From positions 124,001 through 188,000 of the forward strand of contig NZ_JAHSPG010000015.1 of assembly GCF_019130065.1 (NCBI RefSeq): a DNA stretch of 64,000 nucleotides, given 5' to 3'. Both the position numbers and the translations under genes were made by a program. The notes under the pieces are model-generated. The model saw only the letters and a list, made by a program, of their open reading frames with translations, was not told the origin of the DNA and searched no databases. This DNA is from Pinibacter aurantiacus (GTDB lineage Bacteria; Bacteroidota; Bacteroidia; Chitinophagales; Chitinophagaceae). Shown piece after piece: positions 8,934 to 18,620 of this stretch. Within the stretch, counting starts at the first letter, position 1; each line of letters begins with the position of its first letter.

Positions 8934-10727
8934 TTAATTATATCTTCTTATCCTGAACGAACAACTGAAATCATGCACCGCAGAATTATCAAATTCAATC
9001 AGTTTGCTACTGAACGACCCACTGATAAAACCTCCAATTTCACCGAATTCCGTAATGGTCAGGGGAATCTGTACTGGCCAATAGCCTCGACCGCTCGTAA
9101 ATGCAGGGGAAAAAACTTCGGTTAGATAATGTGTACTACCAATTGTCTTGTTTCCGTCAAACTGAAAACTGATCTGTGGATTGTTGTTTACATTTCGACT
9201 CAAGGTTACGATCTGCGTACGAATATTTGTTGAAGTATCAGGAGTCATTGTAAGATAGTAGCCTCCGACAGTATCTGCCGGTTCTGTCAGGGAAGTAGTG
9301 ACGCCGTCGATGGTGTAAGTAATATTTCCCATTGTGCTGGTGCCGCAAGCTGTTAAAGTACCAAGATTGTTCGTGCCTGCCGTTATTGTTATAACCTGCG
9401 GTGTGCCTTGAAGATTTGTTGCGTTGTCAACCGCCACAACATTTACTGAAAGATTACTACATGCAATTCCTGTAAAACTGAATGCGCCGTTTACCACGGG
9501 AATTCTGTTATAAAATCCATGATCATAAGTTTGAACGTATCCATTCTGCACAGGTTTGCTTGCGCAATTGTTCACAGAGCCGCTGATTGTCACAACGCTT
9601 TGTCCAATATTGCCCGTCACCTGGCCAAGATCTATATCAGTCGAGGTCGTTGTGAAATTTTGTGCATATGCAGCAATGGCGCAAGGTGTAAGTACCTGCA
9701 AAATAAGATTGCTATTTGCAAATACAGCACCACTGATATTACCGTCGGCATCTGTGTATCCAAAGCGACCATAACCCGCATTCAACGGCATGCCCGCAAC
9801 GGTAACGCTCACGGGTACATGCGACAATGGATTGAGTGATGCATCAACGACCCTCGCTTTAAAATTAACAAGGGGAACACCCGCTGCCCCTGCCCAAAAA
9901 GAGAAGTGCGAAGTAGTACCGCAATATGTATTGTCTTTCTTAACCGCTGTACCTTCTTGCTTCCATAATCCTGTACCTTCATTAAATGACCACAACGTTA
10001 TGGACTCTGGCGCTGATGCCGCAAGAGAAGACGAAATGGGAATGAAAATACTGGCAGTTTTCCCTTGCGCAATTTGTAATGCCTGACCGTTGTCGCCTGT
10101 AAGTTCTACTGCTACTGCGCCATAAGAACGCAATGCTTTCAAATGACCCACGCTATCTGTGGCACGACCGTCGCCGGGCATACCGGCCTGAAAATTCTCT
10201 GTCGCTGAGGGGTCAATATTTTTTATGGAAACGTGCACCTGCCCGGTGTAAGCACTGCTGGTTGCAGCAGCTACAACACCGTTTGCAGGCAATATGATTT
10301 TGCCCCCATCGTTCGTCGCGATCTCACCCCCGGATGCTGCGGAAACAACACCTGTCTCACTTTTTGTAAGCAATTGCATTCTCACAAATCCACTTTTATT
10401 TTTTTCAGGCACAAACGTTTTATACCCCATGAAATAACCTTTGCAATAGACTTTCACAACACCTGCCGCTGCGGGTACTTCAGTATTTGACAAAGAAAAA
10501 TAACCATATTCATCTGTTAACATTTGTGAGCTTCCAACTGACACAGTCGCCATAGCAACGGGTTTGCCGGATTCATTCATCACATAACCAGAAATTGAAG
10601 TACTAATTTTAGAAATAAGATCCGGTGTAATCGGATCGGGCTCTTTAACAGAGGGTTGGTCATTTTTTCTGCAGCCGGTATTAAAGACAATGGCTAGCAG
10701 AAGGAGCGCTTTTAGGAGGTTTTTCAT
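8934..10727 (-). CDS. Large lipoprotein with carboxypeptidase-regulatory-like repeats, function unknown
   Basis: A 597-residue predicted lipoprotein: hydrophobic signal then VFNTGC (Cys about residue 19) and RKNDQPS. Residues about 42-110 form a carboxypeptidase-regulatory-like module (ISGYVMNESGKPVAMATVSV, TDEYGYFSL). A second similar Ig-like module occurs near 290-350 (FKARVVDASLNPLSHVPVSV, GYTDADGNISG) and a third near 375-450. This architecture is shared by many uncharacterised Bacteroidetes surface proteins. No catalytic motif is visible. It looks monocistronic: a strong minus-strand terminator lies just upstream (10737-10763) and a hairpin just downstream. Structural or adhesive roles are guesses. 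Confidence 0.8.
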   Translation of the reverse strand: MKNLLKALLLLAIVFNTGCRKNDQPSVKEPDPITPDLISKISTSISGYVMNESGKPVAMATVSVGSSQMLTDEYGYFSLSNTEVPAAAGVVKVYCKGYFMGYKTFVPEKNKSGFVRMQLLTKSETGVVSAASGGEIATNDGGKIILPANGVVAAATSSAYTGQVHVSIKNIDPSATENFQAGMPGDGRATDSVGHLKALRSYGAVAVELTGDNGQALQIAQGKTASIFIPISSSLAASAPESITLWSFNEGTGLWKQEGTAVKKDNTYCGTTSHFSFWAGAAGVPLVNFKARVVDASLNPLSHVPVSVTVAGMPLNAGYGRFGYTDADGNISGAVFANSNLILQVLTPCAIAAYAQNFTTTSTDIDLGQVTGNIGQSVVTISGSVNNCASKPVQNGYVQTYDHGFYNRIPVVNGAFSFTGIACSNLSVNVVAVDNATNLQGTPQVITITAGTNNLGTLTACGTSTMGNITYTIDGVTTSLTEPADTVGGYYLTMTPDTSTNIRTQIVTLSRNVNNNPQISFQFDGNKTIGSTHYLTEVFSPAFTSGRGYWPVQIPLTITEFGEIGGFISGSFSSKLIEFDNSAVHDFSCSFRIRRYN

Positions 10728-10736
10728 AACGTAAAA

Positions 10737-10763
10737 GGGTCAACGCTGTTGTAGCGTTGACCC
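10737..10763 (-). terminator. Intrinsic terminator of the GH78 gene
   Basis: Perfect 11-bp arms (GGGTCAACGCT, 10737-10747, and its complement 10753-10763) with a 5-nt loop. Read on the minus strand it is followed by TTTT, as expected for a Rho-independent terminator about 100 bases after the rhamnosidase stop codon. Confidence 0.85.
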
Positions 10764-10859
10764 CTGAACGAACTTTCTGGTTTTTTATTTTGCAAATTCC
10801 ATCCTTCCTTCAACACCTACCCAAGATTCACTGCATAGTGCACATTACCGGTAACCTCT

Positions 10860-13577
10860 CTACTCAATACTCGAAAAACTATACTTGCCTGAACCCACTT
10901 TCAGCACCACATATCCTTTTTCTGTGCCGGCAACCTGGATGTCTTTTTGCGCAGCCAAAGCCTTTCCTCCTTCCATAACCTTGTCAGCATTTGTTGCGGG
11001 CACGTAAACCGTTGCAGTTGTATTTGCAGGAATTTCTACATCCAGTGTTAGTTTGTCATTTTCTTTTTTCCATTCTGCACTAAGTCTTCCATATGGTACC
11101 AAATAACTTGCTGAGGCTTGTGTGAAGCCGCCTCCAACATGCGGTTGAATGCGGATCTTTTTATACCCAACGCTATCTTCATCCAAACCAACCATTACGC
11201 GATACATCCAATCTCCTATCGCTCCGTATGCATAGTGATTGAATGAGTTCATTGTTTCGGACTGAAACGTGCCATCTGTTTTTATACCATCCCAACGTTC
11301 CCAAATTGTTGTGGCGCCCATCTTCACAGGATATAACCATGAAGGATAGCTTTCCTGCAGCAATAATTTATACGCAACATCGGAATAACCGAAACGACTG
11401 AGCACATGACAGAGATAGGGTGTTCCTAAAAAGCCTGTTGTCAAATGATTGTTGTATCGTTCAATATTTTTCACCAAACGATCTGCCGCTTGCTGGCGAA
11501 GGCTTTCAGGCATCATATCAAACTGAAGCGCCAATACATAAGAGGTTTGCGTGTTTGATATGGTAAGGCCATTGGGAGTAAGATACTCTCTTACAAATGC
11601 ATCTTTAATATTTTTCAGCAACGCAGTATATTTAGCAACGTCATCTGTTTTACCCAATACTCCCGCTGCATTGATCAACAGTTGTGTGGAGTGTGCGTAG
11701 AAGCATTGTGCAATTAGATTTTTGTCCGTTACAGCAGAAGCTCCATCGGGATCGTTGTTACCAACGCTATAGAAAAGCCAGTCGCCAAAGTGGTTGCCAT
11801 TTTTCCATAAATTATCAACTGCTTGCCCCTGCATATAACCTACCCACTTTTGCATACTTGGGTATTGCGCTTCTATAATTCTATTATCGCCATATGCGAG
11901 ATAGAGGTTCCATGGAATAATCGTTGAAACGTCGGCCCAGCCTGTAGAACCGGCATCCCAATTAGCGAGGATATTGGGTATAACGTGCGGAACACGACCA
12001 TCGGGCATTTGGTCAGCGGCAACATCTTTTAACCATTTCGTGAAGAAATTATTCGCGCCGCGTAAAAAAGTTGCTGTGCGTGAAAACACCTGTGCATCTC
12101 CCGTCCATCCCAGTCGTTCATCTCTTTGCGGACAATCAGTTGGCACATCTAAAAAGTTGCCTCGCAATCCCCACTCGATGTTATGCTGCAATTGATTGAT
12201 CAGTGCATTGGAAGAATTGAACGTTCCCGTTTGCTCCATATCTGAATACAAAACAACGGCAGTGAAATTTTCAGGTTTTAATTCGCCGGGATAACCTTCT
12301 ACTTTTATGTAACGGAAACCATGCCATGTAAAATGCGGTTCAAAGACTTCGTTTGCATTTCCTTGCAAAATATAATGATCCTGCGCTTTTGCATTCCTCA
12401 AGTTTTCTGTATAAAAATTCCCCGTTTTGTCTAACACCTCTGCATGTGATATTGTGATCTTATCTCCGGCCTTACCATTGGCATTCACTACAACCCAGCC
12501 CACCAGGTTTTGTCCGAAATCAATCACCTGTTCGCCCTTAGGCGTAGTGAAAATTTTTACGGGTTTAAATGTTTCATGTTTTTTAACCGGCTCGTTGTAA
12601 GTGGCTACCAGCAAATCTTTCGAAAAATCATTTACTTTAACGCTGCTCCATTTCTCATCATTATAGCCGACGGTTGCCCAACCTTTTTTATCAAGACGTG
12701 CATCAATTGTTTCTCCTGCATAAATGCCATTTGAGCGAATAGCGCCCGTTGAAGACTTCCAACTATCATCTGAAACGATTCGCTTTGTGGTACCGTCAGT
12801 GTATGTTATATCCAACTGAAAGAGTAAAGAAATATCTTTTCCATAATGATTTCTACCGTGGTCAAATGAAAAGGCTCCGCGGTACCAGCCATCGCCAAGC
12901 GTTACGCCAATGGCGTTTGTTCCTTTTTTTAGCAAATCAGTTACATCGTATGCCTGGTATTGCAAGCGCTTGTTATAACTTGTCCAGCCCGGTGTAAGAT
13001 AAGCTTCCCCAATTTTCTTTCCATTGAGTTGCGCTTCATACAAACCATGTGCGGTAATGTATGCTGTGGCTTCTTTTATTTTTTTATCGCTTGCAAATTC
13101 TTTTCTCATCAACGGCGCTGCCCAAACACTATCTTCCTGGTAACCCGGGCTTATCCATGAAGCTTTCCAGTCTGCAGGTTGTAATAAGCCCATTTGAAAA
13201 GATGCCGGGGTACTCCATGCAGAAACCTTGTTGTTATTGTCCCAAACGCGAACCTGCCAGTAATAGTGCTTTCCGGCAACTAATGATGGCCCCTGGTATG
13301 CAACAAGAATGGATTGACCTGAAGAAATTCTACCGGTTTGCCATAACACTTTATTTTTTGTCAAACGTGCTTTGTCATCGCTTAGTTTTATTTCATAAGC
13401 GTTTTGCACAACATTTCTTTTCTCGGAAATAAGTTGCCAACTGAAGCGTGGCTGTGTAACATCTAACCCAACAGGATTTGTAAGACTCTCTGTTTTCAAG
13501 CGTTGCACGCTAACCTGTGCGTTTGCACACATAACAATTGCATGCAGTACAAAAAGGAGAAATGGTAGTTTCTTCAT
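10860..13577 (-). CDS. Glycoside hydrolase family 78 alpha-L-rhamnosidase, exported
   Basis: A 905-residue exo-enzyme releasing terminal alpha-L-rhamnose from plant polysaccharides or glycosides. Signal peptide MKKLPFLLFVLHAIVMCANA, a fibronectin-like module (about 25-130), the bacterial rhamnosidase N-terminal domain (about 145-310), and the (alpha/alpha)6 catalytic barrel (about 440-780) with the family acidic motif DCPQRDERLGWTGDAQ, then a C-terminal beta-sandwich. The frame extends 25 codons further upstream, but that part only translates the intergenic repeat (FQLSTFNFQL), so the ATG at 13577 is the real start. The repeat palindrome ends 15 bases before this ATG and would sit in the mRNA leader. 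Confidence 0.93.
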   Translation of the reverse strand: MKKLPFLLFVLHAIVMCANAQVSVQRLKTESLTNPVGLDVTQPRFSWQLISEKRNVVQNAYEIKLSDDKARLTKNKVLWQTGRISSGQSILVAYQGPSLVAGKHYYWQVRVWDNNNKVSAWSTPASFQMGLLQPADWKASWISPGYQEDSVWAAPLMRKEFASDKKIKEATAYITAHGLYEAQLNGKKIGEAYLTPGWTSYNKRLQYQAYDVTDLLKKGTNAIGVTLGDGWYRGAFSFDHGRNHYGKDISLLFQLDITYTDGTTKRIVSDDSWKSSTGAIRSNGIYAGETIDARLDKKGWATVGYNDEKWSSVKVNDFSKDLLVATYNEPVKKHETFKPVKIFTTPKGEQVIDFGQNLVGWVVVNANGKAGDKITISHAEVLDKTGNFYTENLRNAKAQDHYILQGNANEVFEPHFTWHGFRYIKVEGYPGELKPENFTAVVLYSDMEQTGTFNSSNALINQLQHNIEWGLRGNFLDVPTDCPQRDERLGWTGDAQVFSRTATFLRGANNFFTKWLKDVAADQMPDGRVPHVIPNILANWDAGSTGWADVSTIIPWNLYLAYGDNRIIEAQYPSMQKWVGYMQGQAVDNLWKNGNHFGDWLFYSVGNNDPDGASAVTDKNLIAQCFYAHSTQLLINAAGVLGKTDDVAKYTALLKNIKDAFVREYLTPNGLTISNTQTSYVLALQFDMMPESLRQQAADRLVKNIERYNNHLTTGFLGTPYLCHVLSRFGYSDVAYKLLLQESYPSWLYPVKMGATTIWERWDGIKTDGTFQSETMNSFNHYAYGAIGDWMYRVMVGLDEDSVGYKKIRIQPHVGGGFTQASASYLVPYGRLSAEWKKENDKLTLDVEIPANTTATVYVPATNADKVMEGGKALAAQKDIQVAGTEKGYVVLKVGSGKYSFSSIE

Positions 13578-13591
13578 GGTACTGGTGAAAG

Positions 13592-13773
13592 TTAATTGAA
13601 AATTGAAAGTTGAAAGTTGAAAATGAACGGGAGGCAGAACGCAGTTTTTCATGATTGTCCTGATTTTTTAAATAGTATAACAAGATCATGAAAAATCTTG
13701 ACAATCATGAGAATCTGCGTCCTGCTTTTTCTCATTTTCAATTTTCAACTTTCAATTTTCAATTTTCAATTAA
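13592..13773. repeat. Long nested palindrome with TTGAAAR heptad arms upstream of GH78
   Basis: Outer arms: tandem TTGAAAA/TTGAAAG 7-bp units at 13592-13625 and the inverted array at 13732-13773. Inside, a second, imperfect arm pair (around 13630-13667 and 13687-13727, both containing CATGATTGTC) extends the pairing, so nearly the whole 182 bp is one imperfect palindrome. It fills the gap between the stop of the FtsX-type permease gene and the start of GH78, both read on the minus strand. Confidence 0.85.
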
Positions 13774-13779
13774 ACTAAA

Positions 13780-16203
13780 TTATTCTGTTCTCAAACTTTT
13801 GACAGGATTGGCCGACGCGGCTTTGATTGCCTGGTATACGACTGTGACAAACGCAACAAACATAATGAGCAACAGCGGCAGGAAGAAAAACCAAAGGCCT
13901 ATGCTGATATGGAATGCATAATCCTTCAGCCAGTTTTGAAGCAGTAAGTACGCAACAGGTATGGCGATCAATCCCGCATACAGCATGAGTTTAATGTAGT
14001 CTCTGGTAACGAGTGCGGTGATCTGTGCAATATTTGCACCAAGCACTTTCCTGATACCAATTTCCTTTGTTCGTTTGGCTATACTGTACAACGACAAGCC
14101 GAGTAAACCAAGATTGGCTATGATGATCGCAAGCACAGTGAACCACCAAAGCACTGTAGAGAACAATTGGTCATCTTTATATTGGCGATTGAAAAATTCA
14201 TCGAGGAAAAAATACTGCAAGGGACTTTGGGGAAAAGCAGCGGACCACGTTTGCTTGGCGCGTTCGATTACCTGTTCAATATTACTTGTTTTTAACTTCA
14301 GGGAAAAATTGCCCATGTTAATATGCCTGTTAGGATAGTAAATAACAGGATCATAATTATATCGAAATGACTGCTGGTGATAATCGTTCATCACCCCTAC
14401 GATCTTGCAAGTGGCTCCATTACTGGCTTTCAGCACCTGGTTGACCGCCTCGGAGGGTTTGGCAAAGCCAAATACCCTGGCTGCTGTTTCGTTAACGATA
14501 ACGTTTACCGGCTTAGTTGAATCGTTGGTAAATGGCACGTCCTTGTCAAAATTTCTTCCCGCTAAAATACTCAATCCAAAATGCGGTATGAAAAGCTCAT
14601 CGATACCAAAAGTTCTGCAACGCTTGTCATCATTGGAAGACAGCAACCTGAAGCCTTCGGTGCTTCCCACTTCGCCGCCGGGCACATCGGTAGAGGTGGT
14701 AACATATTCAACGCCGGGAATTTGCTGCAAATCGTTTATTGTTTTTTCAACAAGGGCAATCTTACTGCTATCCAGATCGACTGTTTGCTTCAACACAAGC
14801 GTTTGATCTATGTTGATCCCCAGATCACGGCTACTCATGAATTTTAGTTGTTTGTAAAAACCAATAGCACTTCCAATCAAAATGATGGCAATTGAATATT
14901 GAAGAATAACAAGCGTTTTTCTGAAGAACGCCTTGTCTTTTACGTTAGCAACTCCTGCAGCAGACTTCAGTGTTTGTACCGGTCTGAAAGATGACAACAC
15001 AAACGCAGGATAAAAACCGGCAACCAATGTGCTGATAATAAACAACGCTGTGATGCCCAGCCAGAAAGCCCAACTCGTTGTTTGAAGGGCAGCGGCGTCC
15101 TGGCTAATGAGCCGGGCAAAGAACGGCAATGACAACTTGAAAAATACTATCCCCAAAACGATCGCTATCATGTTCACCAAAAATGTTTCGGCCAGGAATT
15201 GTCGCACCAGTTGTTGCTTCGATGCACCTACTACTTTACGCACGCCAACTTCTTTAGAGCGTTCCAACGAATGAGCTGTTGAGAGATTCACGTAGTTGAT
15301 CAATGCTATCAGCAAAATGAATAGCGCCGCAATGCCCAAATATTTTAGGTACGAAAGGTTACCACTGCCAGCCATTTCATAATCGTAATCAGATTTTGTG
15401 TGAATGTCTTTTAGCGGTTGTATATTAAATGAAACGTTGTAGCCGCTCGTCTTCATAAGGTCTGCCATGTAACGCTCCGCAAACGCGGGCATTTTCTTTT
15501 GCAAAGCAGCAGCATCTGTTCCCGGCTTCAATAAAAGGTAGGTGTAAAAGTCGCTCCATGTCCAGCTGTCATTTGCTCTTCCTCCGGTGATCTGAATGTA
15601 TTTATTGTAGTTAAGAAGAACGTGAAACTGCAAATGTGAATTGGCCGGAATTTCTTTCAACACCGCTGTTACTTTATAATCCTCATGATCATAGTGCAAT
15701 AGTTTTCCGACAGGGTTTTCATTGCCGAAATATTTCTGAGCAGTGGAGTGTGTAATAACCGCATCATTCAATTCTGTAAACGCGCTGGCAGCGTCGCCTT
15801 TTTCAAAAGGAAAAGAGAACACTTTGAACACAGCGGGATCAACATAGTAAATCATCCCTTCTTCAAAGATCTTCTGATCCTCGTGTTGCATTACGCCCCA
15901 ACGCTTTCTGAAACGCACCACTTCTTCTATTTCAGGAAAATCTTTTTTCATGGCTGGTGCAACGGAAGGAAATGTAAAAGCAAATGCTTGCGGCTTTCCG
16001 TTTGTTTCGCTGATCATCATTGGCACACGATAGATGCGATCTTTATTAGCATTGAACGTATCAAAACTGTATTCAAAACGCAGGTAGTGTACAATCAGCA
16101 AAAACGCTGCAATACCTATTGACAAACCAGATATATTGATGAATGAAAAAGTCTTGTTCTTGAGAAGATTTCTCCATGCAGTTTTAAAATAGTTCTTGAT
16201 CAT
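13780..16203 (-). CDS. MacB/FtsX-type ABC transporter permease
   Basis: An 807-residue Bacteroidetes-style double permease: MacB periplasmic core domain plus FtsX domain, twice in tandem, with no ATPase domain. The start MIKNYFKTAWRNLLKNKTFSFINI is the usual family opening; membrane helices lie near residues 20-42, 288-312, 340-362, 378-405, 428-450, 690-712, 735-758 and 775-800. The characteristic ERSKEVGVRKVVGASK and RTKEIGIRKVLGAN motifs are present after the FtsX helices. Such proteins act in macrolide/peptide export or envelope stress and need a separate MacB-like ATPase, which is not in this neighbourhood. The stop codon lies 7 bases from the heptad palindrome. Confidence 0.93.
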   Translation of the reverse strand: MIKNYFKTAWRNLLKNKTFSFINISGLSIGIAAFLLIVHYLRFEYSFDTFNANKDRIYRVPMMISETNGKPQAFAFTFPSVAPAMKKDFPEIEEVVRFRKRWGVMQHEDQKIFEEGMIYYVDPAVFKVFSFPFEKGDAASAFTELNDAVITHSTAQKYFGNENPVGKLLHYDHEDYKVTAVLKEIPANSHLQFHVLLNYNKYIQITGGRANDSWTWSDFYTYLLLKPGTDAAALQKKMPAFAERYMADLMKTSGYNVSFNIQPLKDIHTKSDYDYEMAGSGNLSYLKYLGIAALFILLIALINYVNLSTAHSLERSKEVGVRKVVGASKQQLVRQFLAETFLVNMIAIVLGIVFFKLSLPFFARLISQDAAALQTTSWAFWLGITALFIISTLVAGFYPAFVLSSFRPVQTLKSAAGVANVKDKAFFRKTLVILQYSIAIILIGSAIGFYKQLKFMSSRDLGINIDQTLVLKQTVDLDSSKIALVEKTINDLQQIPGVEYVTTSTDVPGGEVGSTEGFRLLSSNDDKRCRTFGIDELFIPHFGLSILAGRNFDKDVPFTNDSTKPVNVIVNETAARVFGFAKPSEAVNQVLKASNGATCKIVGVMNDYHQQSFRYNYDPVIYYPNRHINMGNFSLKLKTSNIEQVIERAKQTWSAAFPQSPLQYFFLDEFFNRQYKDDQLFSTVLWWFTVLAIIIANLGLLGLSLYSIAKRTKEIGIRKVLGANIAQITALVTRDYIKLMLYAGLIAIPVAYLLLQNWLKDYAFHISIGLWFFFLPLLLIMFVAFVTVVYQAIKAASANPVKSLRTE

Positions 16204-16348
16204 ACGAGATTTTTTTAAGGCGAGATGCTATTGTGCATGGTGGTACTTGCCAAAAAAATGCCAATCGTTTTAAATACTGCAAGTCAATTGATTAGCGTAA
16301 TTAATCTGAAACCATTGTCCGGTTTTGATACAATCGAACGTTCACTAT

Positions 16349-16440
16349 TGAGCAATGACTGAATAACTGAATAACTGAATAACTGAACTTGAAAGTCAGC
16401 GTTGCATCAATAATTCCATTATTCAATTATTCGAATAGTC
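16349..16440. repeat. Octad (ACTGAATA) iteron palindrome
   Basis: Tandem 8-bp units ACTGAATA at about 16357-16388 and a degenerate inverted arm at 16416-16440 (ATTATTCAATTATTCG). It sits between the divergent permease gene and the small membrane protein gene. The same octad recurs at 18512-18620. Confidence 0.65.
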
Positions 16441-16477
16441 AACACTCATTATCTTCGGCCTTTCAACCGTTACCCCA

Positions 16478-16963
16478 ATGAATCAGTCAAAAGTCTTTTT
16501 CTATCTAGCCATATTCAATGTATTGCTTGCTTTGACCGTTATAGCTGATTGCCACTTTCTTCCCCGAAAAATAATAAACGAAAAATTTGATTTCGTTTCG
16601 GGAGTAGAAAGCAGATCAAGAAGCAGCCACTATCACACCACCTACTTCGTTTGTAAATCCGGTAGAAAATACCAGGTGCCGGAAGATTTCCATTTTGAGC
16701 TAAATGGAGATTCAAGCCTGGCCGTTCAACAATCTGTCATTTTTCAAATTCCAATGACGATATCATCACCTTCTGCCTCCCTGCAGAACGAGTCAAGCAT
16801 CAGTCAAATAGACATACCGCTGTTTTTAGGGGTAATAATTGGCTTGATAATTACTTCATTCTATGTAATAGTAAACAAAAGAACTATCTCAAGCTCTGGT
16901 TACGATTTTTTACTTTTCTGCATTGCTTTTTATGTTGGGTTCATTCTAATAGTTTTTTGGTAG
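16478..16963 (+). CDS. Small membrane protein of unknown function
   Basis: A 161-residue protein not recognised as a named family. It has an N-terminal membrane anchor or signal (about residues 7-24), a soluble extracytoplasmic stretch of about 80 residues rich in Ser and aromatic residues, and two C-terminal membrane helices (about 112-131 and 141-160). The ATG at 16478 follows a plausible upstream region, and base composition matches the neighbours. It stands alone between two minus-strand genes. Expression is plausible but unproven. Confidence 0.6.
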   Translation: MNQSKVFFYLAIFNVLLALTVIADCHFLPRKIINEKFDFVSGVESRSRSSHYHTTYFVCKSGRKYQVPEDFHFELNGDSSLAVQQSVIFQIPMTISSPSASLQNESSISQIDIPLFLGVIIGLIITSFYVIVNKRTISSSGYDFLLFCIAFYVGFILIVFW

Positions 16964-17023
16964 AACACAATGACAATAGAGGAGATTACTATCTTTCTAC
17001 ACCTGCACTCGCTCATCACGTCC

Positions 17024-18433
17024 TCACCAGAGCCACCATTCAGCGCCAAACCCAATGTATTGCCCAAAGCTTTTGCTGCCGGTTTGTTGCAGATAATCGG
17101 AATAAAGATTGTCGCTGGCGAATTTGTTGTAGAAGGCGATTTCGTATATAAAGCGCAACTGCGGCCTGCTCCAGACGTCGCGTTTTGCGAAAGGCACTAT
17201 GGTTGGAATGATGCCAAGTTTAAACATTGTAGCATAAGGTTGCGTGCCATCTTTTCGGGCTGCGTAGTTGGCCTCATGCATCAGGTGGAACCAATTGGTG
17301 ATGTACCATGTTCCCCGGAAGCCGACGGCAATATCCGTTTTGCGGTTAAACACCATTCTGCCCATAAAGTCTGGGGCTTTATTGCTACTGTCAGCCGCGC
17401 CTTTACTATGGGTGTAAATGGCATAAGCATTCAGTGAATAATCGCGATTAAAGTTGGCCAGGAAATGTTCTGTCAGTGCAAGGGAAGACGCTTTTTTAAA
17501 TTTCTGGGTACTAATATTTGGCGCGCCGTAGGTAAGAAAGGTCCTTGAACCACCGCCGTCCCCGCCATTTGCAATGCCATAGCCATATCTTATCGTAAGC
17601 TGCTGGAAAGAACCTGCCAGCAACTTCTTTAGCTCGATCTGATGCTTTACGCCCAACACAAAACCAAGATCTGCAGGATAACTGTAATTAGCTGTGTCGT
17701 TTTTTGAGGCATCGTTCAATTTGTGAAACTCGCCCATCAGCTTGAATTGTCCGTACTTGTTGAACAACTGCTGCTCTATGATGTAGACTTGCCTGCCGCG
17801 AAGTCCCAGCACCGGTGTGGTATCGCGAATGTTCAAATAAAAATAAGGAGGAACTGAACTATTGGTATCCACCGCGCCGGGCAGCATAACAGAAAATTGC
17901 GTGTTCTTATATTTGACACCAACTCCCTGGCTGCTATGATCGTCGAAGTGAAAATAGTCGATGATGTGTATGTCTCCGCCGCGAAAATAACGGGCACCGA
18001 TCCACGCGGACCAGTTGGAACCGGCAATCTTTTTGGCCTCCACATATAGCTCCGGTATTGTAGTGGTGATGCTGCCGTAAGACTTTGAAGTACTGTTTCC
18101 AATCAATTGCCCTTGTGTGGGAAAGAACCCAAAGCGTATCTGTGCATCCAGCGTAGAAGTGTCTTTGTTTGCAGTGCCCGGAAAAAAATGGAAAGCGGTA
18201 CCAAGCTCAAAATAGTCTCCCTGCTCGAGCCTGCCACCAATGGCACCCATGCCCTTCAAATTTAGACTGCGCCCTACTTTGCCGGTAACATCGGGCGCCC
18301 AGCCGACACCTACGCGGCCGTAGGAACCAATGGAAAAATACTTGTTTTGAATAACGGGCTCTTGTGCCGCCGCTGAAAACATCAGCATAATGGCATAACA
18401 GCCAAATATAACAGGCAAGATCGAACGGCGCAT
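17024..18433 (-). CDS. LamB-type carbohydrate porin (maltoporin-like)
   Basis: A 469-residue outer-membrane beta-barrel. Signal peptide MRRSILPVIFGCYAIMLMFSAAAQ, then alternating amphipathic strands. Family cues are GSYGRVGVGW near the mature N-terminus, the GGRLEQGDYFELGTAFHF strand resembling the GRLGNExDTYxEL region of LamB, a GVGVKYKNTQFSVML strand, and the C-terminal GFGAEWWLW, close to the terminal GxEWWF of maltoporins. It would give passive diffusion of sugars, next to the TonB-driven Sus systems. It is a stand-alone gene between an octad palindrome upstream and the unrelated plus-strand gene at 16478. Ligand not predictable. Confidence 0.8.
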   Translation of the reverse strand: MRRSILPVIFGCYAIMLMFSAAAQEPVIQNKYFSIGSYGRVGVGWAPDVTGKVGRSLNLKGMGAIGGRLEQGDYFELGTAFHFFPGTANKDTSTLDAQIRFGFFPTQGQLIGNSTSKSYGSITTTIPELYVEAKKIAGSNWSAWIGARYFRGGDIHIIDYFHFDDHSSQGVGVKYKNTQFSVMLPGAVDTNSSVPPYFYLNIRDTTPVLGLRGRQVYIIEQQLFNKYGQFKLMGEFHKLNDASKNDTANYSYPADLGFVLGVKHQIELKKLLAGSFQQLTIRYGYGIANGGDGGGSRTFLTYGAPNISTQKFKKASSLALTEHFLANFNRDYSLNAYAIYTHSKGAADSSNKAPDFMGRMVFNRKTDIAVGFRGTWYITNWFHLMHEANYAARKDGTQPYATMFKLGIIPTIVPFAKRDVWSRPQLRFIYEIAFYNKFASDNLYSDYLQQTGSKSFGQYIGFGAEWWLW

Positions 18434-18511
18434 GGCGTGGGATTTGGTCTATTAACAACCCAGTTCGGATTGGGTTTAATTTCCGGAAAAAGATTTCAGG
18501 AAGGGCGGAGA

Positions 18512-18620
18512 GACTGAATAACTGATTAACTGAATAACTGAGTGGTTTGAATGAAACTCCCAAACTATCACTTGAAACATTCAGTTATTCAGTTAATCAG
18601 TTAATCAGTTATTCAGTTAA
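18512..18620. repeat. Octad (ACTGAATA) iteron palindrome overlapping a stop codon
   Basis: Left arm 18512-18544, four ACTGAATA/ACTGATTA units; right arm 18578-18620, the inverted series. Spacer about 33 bp. The minus-strand monooxygenase gene uses a TGA contained in the right arm (18613-18615) as its stop codon. Confidence 0.85.

Noticed and set aside
13578-13652. N-terminal extension of the GH78 protein
   Set aside because: The 25 extra residues (FQLSTFNFQL type) only translate the heptad repeat; a clean signal peptide starts at 13577.
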